From: Ophioderma brevispina
Taxonomy: Eukaryota; Echinodermata; Ophiuroidea; Amphilepidida; Ophiodermatidae
NCBI GenBank assembly: GCA_023653785.1
Contig: JAMKCH010001689.1
Span: 26,947-90,946, forward strand
DNA: 64,000 bases
Direction of reading: 5' to 3'
The notes under the pieces are model-generated. The model did no database searches. It had not been told where the DNA came from and saw nothing but the letters and a program-made list of their open reading frames with translations. Both the position numbers and the translations under genes were made by a program. Positions 56,830 to 64,000 of this stretch are shown here, piece after piece. Position 1 is the stretch's first letter. Every line of letters begins with the position of its first letter.

Positions 56830-58050
56830 TAGGGTACCTAGGAAAGTGATGGAGTGGGCGATGAGGAAGAGAGAGAGATACAGAAGTATTGGTTAGAGCA
56901 TTGATGAGTTGTATGAAGGAGCCAAACAAAAGTTAGAGTGGGGTCTGATTTGTCCCAGGAGTTTGAGGTGAAGGTGGTGGTGCATCCAGGTTCGGTACTT
57001 TTCGGCCTTGATTTTTTGCAATTGTGATTGTTGTAGTCACGAGAGTGCAAAAGAAGGTTTGATGACTGAGATGTTATGTGGATGTATGCTGATTTGGTTT
57101 TGATAAGTGAGATAATGGAGGGACTGAGGGAAAAGTTTTGGAAATGGAAGAAGGCTTTCGAGAGTAAAGGTCTGAAGGTAAACCTTTGAATACAAAAGTG
57201 CTGGTGAGTGGGGGGGCGGAGAGGAGGTGGTAGCGAGTAAGGTTCAACCCATGTGGGGTATGTTGGAAGATAGTAAAAGCAAATTCAGTGTGGTGTGGAA
57301 AGTGGTAAATGGCTCATGTTAGATGCACAAAGCTGAAGAGAAGTGACCCTAGTTTGGCAAGAGATTGTTGTGTGTAAGATGTGAAAGGATCGGAGGGATG
57401 GGTGGAACAGGAGCAAAGGTGTGCGATGAGGTGGAGTCAGTGAGGAGTTCACATACCTAGGGGATAAGGTTAGTAGGGGTGGTGGATGTGAGGTGGCTTT
57501 GACAGCGAGAGTGAGGTATGGTGGGTGAAGTTTAGGGAATTGGGGGAGTTGTTGCATGGTGAAAAGATACCTTGAAGATGAAAGGTGGTGTATTAAGGCG
57601 TGTGAGATTCAGTGATGATGTATGGGGTGAGAAGTGGCTGTCTGATGCGGAAAAATGGATGGAATTTGAGAGGACAGAGAGGAGCAATGATGAGAGCGAT
57701 GTGTGTGTGAAGTTGATGGACAGGATTGCAAGTGGGACTTGATGAGATGTTGGGTTTGGAAGAGGCGGTTGGCGACCGGTTGGACCGAAGGCGAATAGTG
57801 TAATTGTATGGGCATGTGTAGGAAGGATGATGGGGAGCATGTTTTAAAAAGGGCTTATGAGTTCGAGGTGAGCGGTTTGAGGAGGAGGGGCGGCCAAAGA
57901 AAGTACAATGGAGAAAACAAGTGGAGGGGAGAGTAGGAGGGTTGGGGTGAGAATGGAGGATGCATTGAGTGGGTGAAATGGAGGGAGGGAGTCAGGGCGG
58001 TTGCTGCAAATGTGAGTGATCCGGCCACCCCCGTTGACGGGATAAACCTG
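56830..58050 (+). mobile_element. Decayed LINE with RT and internal Cys-rich motif
   Basis: Frames are broken but ordered fragments are legible. DELYEGAKTKVRV-like and QEFEVKVVVHPGSVLS lie near 56900-57010 (RT palm, usually VHQGSVLSP). The decayed catalytic site with LVLISEIMEGLREKFWKWKK is near 57090. A NPCGVC...ANSVWCGKW...HVRC cysteine cluster is near 57250. EFTYLGD..S lies near 57450, MLGLEEAV near 57750, YGHV near 57805 and RRRGRPKKVQWRKQVEG near 57880. A terminal segment ends GHPR.RD before 58050. The Cys cluster between RT and thumb is characteristic of a LINE lineage common in marine invertebrates. Frames on the opposite strand are shadows. Confidence 0.75.
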
Positions 58051-58091
58051 ATTTAAAACTTTGGTTTTAATATAGTCGTCTAACTAAGAAT

Positions 58092-58273
58092 GAGAATAAA
58101 AGATGATATTTTTTGTTTTGGCCATCTTAGATGGGGGTCATAATGGATTGCATCAAAATATTTATCGTGTGGATACCGCTGTGCCGGCATCCACCACTCA
58201 AAATAGTGGATGCCCATCCTCATGACACCATCAAGATGGCCAAAACAAAAAATCTATCTCATCTTTTATTCTC
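58092..58273. repeat. MITE with ATTTTTTGTTTTGGCCATCTT arms
   Basis: The left arm GAGAATAAAAGATGA, TTTTTTGTTTTGGCCATCTT is mirrored on the right as AAGATGGCCAAAACAAAAAA, TCATCTTTTATTCTC. About 182 bp, bounded by TAA words. Confidence 0.85.
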
Positions 58274-58279
58274 TAAATA

Positions 58280-58790
58280 AATAAATGAACAACATATTAT
58301 GGTGGTGCTATAGGGACTCTTTATTGTCTAGATACAGGCCTTCTCATATTTGGTAATCTATCACCCATTGATTTTACCTGTGTGTAAATAGTGCTAACCT
58401 ATAGAGAATAATAAATAAATTAACAACATCTTTTGAGTTGGTGCTATGAGGGAATCTTTATTGTCTTAAGATACAGGCTTCTCATATGTGGTAATCTATC
58501 ACCCCCTGATTTTAACTGTGTGTGAATGGTGCTACCCTGATAGAAGAAAATAAATCATAACAACATATTTTGAGTTGGTGCTATGAGGATCTTTTATTGT
58601 CTTAATATACAGGCCTTCCTCATATTTGTTAATCTATCCCCATGATTTACCTTTGTGTGAATGGTGCTACCACCTTGATAGAGAAAATAATAAATTAACA
58701 TCATATTTAGATTGGTCCAGTGCTATGAGGAATCTGTTTTCCCCTGAATAAAGATACAGACGGCCTTCTCATATGTGGTAATTCCTTGAT
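58280..58790. repeat. Satellite array, four units of about 136 bp
   Basis: GTGCTATGAGG-type starts at about 58305, 58441, 58578 and 58720. Each unit has AAATTAACAACATA, GAGTTGGTGCTATG, TTTATTGTCTTAA, ATACAGGCCTTCTCATAT, GGTAATCTATCACCC and TGTGTGAATGGTGC. Confidence 0.85.
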
Positions 58791-58799
58791 GGAAACACC

Positions 58800-59229
58800 C
58801 AAATTAAGGTGCACATAACATGTAGCTTCAAGTTTTTATTACAATTTACTCTTACAATCATTTGTATCAACATGTTTTACCTATGTGTGAGTGTTTTTGT
58901 AATGTTTTGGGTACTTGCATGCAATGCATGTATGCATGTGCACGTGTGTTTGTCTGATGATGAACCAGGTTTTTTCCTGCTGGGTCTCTTTTACTTTTTC
59001 TTTGCTACCAGATGTACTGGACATACGGCAACAGTTCTAACATTGATTAAGGTTAATGCTGAATATTTTTATCTTATAGAGTGCAGTGAATCAAAAATGC
59101 AATGCCACTGCTCCGTTTGATGATGATAATGGCACCATCCCCACAGGGGCAAGGCCATTATTAGTCTGGTCAAAATCAGGCAAGTGCATTTTCTTCTGCC
59201 AATGCAGATAAACAAAAATAATGCAGACA
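58800..59229. other. No gene recognised
   Basis: AT-rich. The frame at 58809-59120 has a hydrophobic run but no start context, splice sites or recognised family. Confidence 0.4.
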
Positions 59230-59582
59230 TTAAAGACACTATCAGTGATTTGAAAAATAGTTTTAAATTTGCAGGAATAGCTTCAAAGTGAGTCTGTAGA
59301 ATTCTCCTAGTTCCCTTTTCCAGCTGTACAATTACAGAAAAGGAAGAAAACGGCAGTGTTTCCAGATACGATTCTCCATTCATTACGCGTTGTAGTAAGT
59401 GTCCGTTCGTACAATCATGACTACTAAAATCTCCGATTCTGCCTTATTAGGTTGTTGCTTCTGGTCTTAATCATTTGCAGGGTATGTTTAGTAATACCTG
59501 TACTTGTTACATACGTGCGAAAATCTGATTTTGATGATTTTTTCGATTTGCGTATTAAGCAAATTCCTGATAGTGTCTTTAA
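59230..59582. repeat. TTAA-flanked MITE family, copy 5
   Basis: TTAAAGACACTATCAGTGAT at the left and CCTGATAGTGTCTTTAA at the right, with perfect TTAA at both edges. The interior has GATTCTCCATTCATTACGCG and TGTAGTAAGTGTCCGT as in copy 1. Confidence 0.85.
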
Positions 59583-60060
59583 CCTATATTCAAAAACAAT
59601 TGTTACAAACAAACACACTTTTAAAACCAAAAAACAAAATGCAAATGCGACATGAAATCCAATGCAGTAATGTTTCTAACGAAAAATGCACACACCACCC
59701 ATTAATGAATCAATCCAACGGTCATGTTTAAATGTTCTAAGCACTCACAACACGCTCATAATATGTTACCGTGCAGTAACAAATATCAATGCATGATTGC
59801 TGTCCAGGCACATATGCAGGTGGTCCATCGCACCCCGCCAATTCACAAAAGGTCCAATTTTTCGTTGTTTTTTTAATGATAAAGTCCCAAATATTAAAAT
59901 TTGACAAGCCTCGTCTACTTTTTTGGGTGATGAGATGTTCCAAAAGTCCCAAAAGAAAATTTAGGGGTTACGTTTTTTTAACAAAAAAATAACACTTTTT
60001 TTTCGAAAACCCGCACCCCCCCAAAAAAAATAAATCCCTGCACACAGTCCTGTTTGTGTC
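59583..60060. other. No gene; MITE fragment near 59800-60030
   Basis: 59805-59990 (GTCCAGGCACATATGCAGG, TGGTCCATCGCACCCC, CAAAAGGTCCAATTTTT) resembles 54010-54110. Elsewhere nothing is recognised. Confidence 0.45.
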
Positions 60061-60400
60061 ACTGGCATATAACATGTAACCCAATAGGTGGCCTATTGTC
60101 TCATTCCATACTGTGTGCTTCCATTTAGGCTTTTATACCTTGGAAATGAAATGAACAGGTTCCTGCACCCCTTGGTTTGCGTGCACTCTATCTGGTCGTG
60201 TGTAGTTTCTACTGACAATATAACCATGTAACCCATAGGTGGCCATTGGTCTCATTCCATGCTGTGTTCTTCTATTTAGGTTTTTTATTTTTGTGAAATG
60301 ACCCATCTTTTCCTGCACCCATTGGTTTTATGGGCACTCTATCTGTCAGTGTAGTTTCATACGTGACGATATAACATGTAACCCAATAGGTGCTGTGAGC
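60061..60400. repeat. Tandem repeat, about 2.3 units of 150 bp
   Basis: AACATGTAACCCAATAGG words start near 60069, 60223 and 60373, with CTCATTCCATRCTGTG, CTTCYATTTAGG, CCTGCACCC and GCACTCTATCTG in each unit. It lies just beyond the 3' end of the zinc-finger array. Confidence 0.75.
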
Positions 60401-60589
60401 CTATTTTGTTTTGCAAAGAATATAAGCCCTATTTAGTGAAAAAACTTTACTACAATTTTAAACTACGACCATATAACCATTTCGACAATGTTCCTGTTGA
60501 TGTGTTTTTTAACTAGCGTGCACTGTCATTTCATGTTTTTTGGTTAGTCGCACATTGTACTAATGTGGTTACATTGGTATGTTTTTGTT

Positions 60590-62226
60590 CGCTCCCCCGG
60601 TGGTGTGGTCCCCCGTCATGTTTTGTCTCTCCCATTGGTGATGAAACTTTTCTACTGGTACTGTAACACTTGTGATGGTTTCTCCCTGTGTGTGTCCTTT
60701 CATGTTGTCCTCTTCTCCCATTTGTGATGAAACTTTAACGGCATACTACAACTTGTGAGGTTTCTCACCTGTGTGTGTCTTTTTCATGTTTGCTCTTCTC
60801 CCACTTGTGTGATGAACAGTTTACTGCATACTACATTTGTGAGGGGGTCTCACCTGGTGTGTGTCTGTTCAAATGTCTTTTGGGCCTTGTCCCCAGAAGA
60901 TAGCATGAAAGGACTTTTTCCATCCACAAATTTACCTTGATGAGGTTTCTCACCTGTGTGGGTCATTTTCACATGATTTGCTTGTACACAGGTGTTGTGA
61001 ATGACTTACCCAAAATTTAACACACAATTAGTTTTCTCCCTTTGTGTGGGTCATTTCCATGCCTTTCCTTGTGACATGCGAGAGTGACTTACACCAAATT
61101 TACACGCATGAGGTTTCTTCTTCTCACCGGTAGTGTCATTTCATGTGCTTCATCTCTTGTTTAGTGGTGAAACACTCTGCATTGCTTACATGGATGCGGT
61201 TTCTCACCTGTGTGTGTCATTCATGCCTTTTACTGTTCCCAGCTTGAGTGACTGACTTTACCACCAAAATTTTTTACACGCATGATGTTTTCTCACCGTA
61301 TGTGTCATTTCATGCTTTGTCCTGGGGACTAATAGGGCCTGAATGACTTTCCATTCCACAATATTTTACATTGGGTGGAGGTTTTCCACTGTAATTTGGT
61401 CATTTCATGTCCTTCACCTTCTGCCTAGTGCGAAATCTTTTACTGCAGTGCATACATTAATGAGGCTTTTTTCCTGTATGTGTCATTCATGCTTGTCTTG
61501 TCATTAGATTGGTTTAAGGACTTGCTACAGAAATTTACATTGATACTGTTTCTCACCTGTATTTTCATTTCGTGCTCCTATACCTTTTGCCGAGTACTAA
61601 ATATTTGATTGCGTGCCTTACAGTGATGATGTTTTTCTCCCTGTATGTGTCATTTCATGTTTTGCTACCAACTGTCTAGTGGTGAAACCTTATCACAGTA
61701 CTTACGTTGGGACTTTTCCTTGAGGTCGGTGCTCGTGAAATTTCCTTGTTTCTTTTTGCTTTACCAGCAGTCTTTTGGGTACAGCAAAATATCTCCTGTG
61801 TCATGATTCTTAACATGAAATTTGCTAGGAGCCATAAGCTTCTTCTTGTTATCACAGTACTTACGTTGGGACTTTTCCTTGAGGTCGGTGCTCGTGAAAT
61901 TTCCTTGTTTCTTTTTGCTTTACCAGCAGTCTTTTGGGTACAGCAAAATATCTCCTGTGTCATGATTCTTAACATGAAATTTGCTAGGAGCCATAAGCTT
62001 CTTCTTGCCCTTTTGTGACCATCTCGCTTATGCTTTAAGTTCAAACCTCCTGCCTTGGTTGCCGTTTCATGATTGTTATACCAGTATGCTTGATGCTCAG
62101 CTCATGGTGGTGAATGTGGGATCTATAGCGAGGGATGTTGTTTATGAACCTTCTCCTACAGTACTTGCAGACTGGATCCATCAACAAGTCCCATTGTCTT
62201 TTTGGTCGTTCCATCTTTTCTGACAT
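60590..62226 (-). pseudogene. C2H2 zinc-finger array protein, frame-broken
   Basis: The forward strand shows about 12 evenly spaced GGTTTCTCACCTGTGTGTGTC-like words (60675, 60759, 60840, 60943, 61031, 61111, 61198, 61288, 61382, 61467, 61550, 61630). Reversed, each encodes MTHTGEKP, the linker between C2H2 fingers; spacing is 80-103 bp, 84 being one finger. Readable pieces include CDKV, KSFTQAG and KRHE before THTGEKP. An N-terminal finger is intact at 62041-62226: CKYCRRRFINNIPRYRSHIH then HH (C-x2-C-x12-H-x3-H), after MSEKMERPKRQWD. Such proteins are usually DNA-binding regulators. Almost every finger carries one- or two-base indels, so this is a pseudogene or an unpolished assembly of a real gene. 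Indels concentrate left of 61690, which favours the second reading. Confidence 0.7.
61690..62007. repeat. Exact 159-bp tandem duplication in the zinc-finger gene
   Basis: 61690-61848 is repeated base for base at 61849-62007 (TTATCACAGTACTTACG to AAGCTTCTTCTTG). The period equals 53 codons. It joins the noisy finger region to the clean N-terminal region. Confidence 0.9.
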
Positions 62227-63601
62227 GCAAGAGAACTAGGTACAAGTTAAAAATAAAACAAAAGACAAATAGGATTCAAGCTTATTTTTTAACCAGATGA
62301 GGCAGAACTGGGGGATGGGGATCGTGGCCTCTCCACTGTTCTTTCAGCTTCCGGAGGAAACGACAGTAAAGTATTGCAAAATGCTCAGTGCCAAGTGCCC
62401 CTTCTTAGAAATCAATCCGCTGCGCTGCTGTCTATTAACTACAAGGCATACCACGGCAAATTTTCTAAATAGAAATTTTAAAAGCCACTAAGAATTGGAT
62501 TTAGGACACCTAGATAATAACAGAATGTGCAGATAAAAATAGCAATTTTGTTTTTTAAAAAAAAAATGCATGAATAATTAACGTATTAGATTGCCATACT
62601 CCCTATCCACCAATGTTTAAATGGCATCGGCAGCCATGGAGCAAGTTGGGGTATTTGGTCTGTGCTGATAAGCGCGCGAAACAAAGGAGCAGATTCGCGT
62701 GTCAATAACATGTTTTGATTCTGCGTTTATGTGCAAAAGGTGCGGATAGGCAGTATAGTTATGACAATGAATTTTCCATTTTGCTGGTTGATTTAATTTT
62801 ACACCAATTTCCACCAGTTATGACAGAGTCTGTACAACTGAAGGATGAGGTCTATGGTTTCCTTTAAGTTGATATTTTTTTTTATTCCAATAATTGAAAG
62901 AGGACACATCTGAGAAAATCAATTACAAAATCACATTTTTAGCTATCCCTTCAGAAATAGGTTAAAATATTGGCGCGAAACTCACTAGATGGGTTTTTTG
63001 GGTGAAGGCCATGCTATTAAGATGAAAAATTTATAGACTAAAAATTGGGTCATCCCACTCTAAAGGGGCATTCTTTGAAAACTATAAATTCATTCTTGTG
63101 CCACCAAATCAATTGCTATAATCACAAGATTTGGTCAGGAAACTTCTGACCAAGGCCCATATGGGGTGTTCACAGATTTCGCGGTCAAAGGTCATGTGGG
63201 CTAATTAAGGGGCATTCGTTGGTAATTTATAATGTTGCCAAACGATTGGGCTGACTTGCCAGCGAAAACTCAGTCAGACCAAAACGCTGACCAAGGCACA
63301 GGGTCTCACAGGTGGTGGGTCAAAGGTCACTTGATAGATTAAAAATGCGCCCCCTGTTTTACTAGGTGTTATAAGATATTGTTTTTAACACTATTTAGAT
63401 TTCAAGAAAGATTGGAGTGTAAAAAACTTTGTATACCAAACTTGAATTAATATGGCCATATATTGTGGACTAAAAACCTTGCTAAGATTATAATTAATGA
63501 GGTATTTTTAAGGGTGGGGGGGGGAAATTGGGACGGGTTGTGCGGAAAATGTGGATAATTAAAAATTGGACCATGTTTCATCTTTGTCTAGATCCCCTTC
63601 C
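62227..63601. other. No gene recognised; dispersed repeat at 62920-63060
   Basis: 62920-63060 matches 30240-30380 (AAATCACATTTTTAGCTATC, GGGTGAAGGCCAT, GGGTCATCCCA). 63180-63330 has two GGTCAAAGGTCA words. No exon-like sequence is visible. Confidence 0.45.
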
Positions 63602-64000
63602 TTAAAGCAGTAACAGCACCTTTTTTTGAAGAATGCCCCCATTCCCAAAATTGGTAGATTTGGCCTCAGTAGCAAATTGATGAGTGCTAAGGGCTAGTAA
63701 TCTGCATGTGAGGTAAAGCTGAAACTGTCTATGTATCATTAAAGAAGGGAATTTATCGTAATTAAGATAATCAATATGGCATTACTGATAATTCGGGCTG
63801 TGAAATGCTTGGAAAATAGCGCCAGGTATGCATGAGTAGATAGTTAGGGGGTTCTGGGGCAATCCTCCTCGCGAAACCGCTCATTTGAGCCTGATTTAAC
63901 AAGGCCTACTACCCTTAAAAATGCCTCTAGGTACCCAATTCAAAATTGGTCCCAAAATTGCGCAAATACTGTTAAGATGTAATATTTGGGCCATTTTACG
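63602..64000. repeat. TTAA fold-back element, copy B (runs off the window)
   Basis: Begins TTAAAGCAGTAACAGCACCT, TTGAAGAATGCCCCC like the left end at 36330. Later segments (GATTTGGCCT, GAAATGCTTGGAAAATAGCGCC) loosely follow copy A. The right end is outside the window or lost. Confidence 0.6.

Noticed and set aside
56838..57840. Several Pro/His/Ser-rich - strand frames
   Set aside because: They are shadows of the decayed + strand LINE, caused by G-rich sequence.
61676..62044. 122-residue - strand frame with an internal repeat
   Set aside because: Its length comes from the exact 159-bp duplication. The frame does not match the reading of the adjacent zinc fingers, and the start is not an ATG.

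Overview
This window looks like non-coding-rich nuclear DNA from an animal, most likely a marine invertebrate. The clues are spliced exons with canonical GT/AG ends, an F-box gene exon pair that aligns by eye to metazoan FBXO31, C2H2 zinc fingers with the animal TGEKP linker, several non-LTR retrotransposon remnants, and a very high density of short inverted-repeat elements. Bacterial features (operons, ribosome binding sites, rRNA, CRISPR) are absent. I lean weakly towards an ambulacrarian deuterostome (hemichordate or echinoderm); that is an impression from repeat style, not a demonstrated placement.

Genes. (1) The last two coding exons of an FBXO31-like F-box gene lie on the + strand at 15260-15507 and 16570-16723; earlier exons were not found in the window. 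(2) A five-exon gene on the - strand can be assembled from 46424 (ATG) down to 35734 (stop). Every splice phase agrees, but only if two one-base indels are assumed. Exons 1-2 resemble a divergent CAP-Gly domain and exon 5 is a charged coiled coil. (3) A C2H2 zinc-finger array of about 12 fingers lies on the - strand at 60590-62226 and is broken by many indels.

Mobile DNA fills most of the rest. From left to right: a 3 kb inverted-repeat element with subterminal GGCCCAGTAA-type repeats (5646-8600); a degenerate array rich in AGGTCAAAGGTCA (8601-10560), split by a Helitron/Helentron-like insertion (9127-10059); a 2.3 kb piggyBac-like element flanked by TTAA and carrying two arrays of 44/54 bp repeats (10561-12829); a LINE 3' fragment (13105-14060) followed by a tRNA-derived SINE; a decayed LINE (30940-33290) followed by a 96-bp satellite; a 107/127-bp tandem array (38121-38830); a 2.2 kb Mutator-like element with 18-bp palindromes (48890-51099); a second CCCAGCCAACAT inverted-repeat element (52013-53020); another LINE (56830-58050) beside a 136-bp satellite; and many MITE-sized fold-back elements, including five copies of one TTAA-flanked family.

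Sequence quality appears uneven. Exact local duplications (159 bp at 61690, 136 bp at 37435, a 44-bp duplication around 9352), very long homopolymers and frame-breaking one-base indels suggest that part of this is unpolished long-read assembly. Several frame breaks may therefore be technical. All identifications are by eye, without database search.
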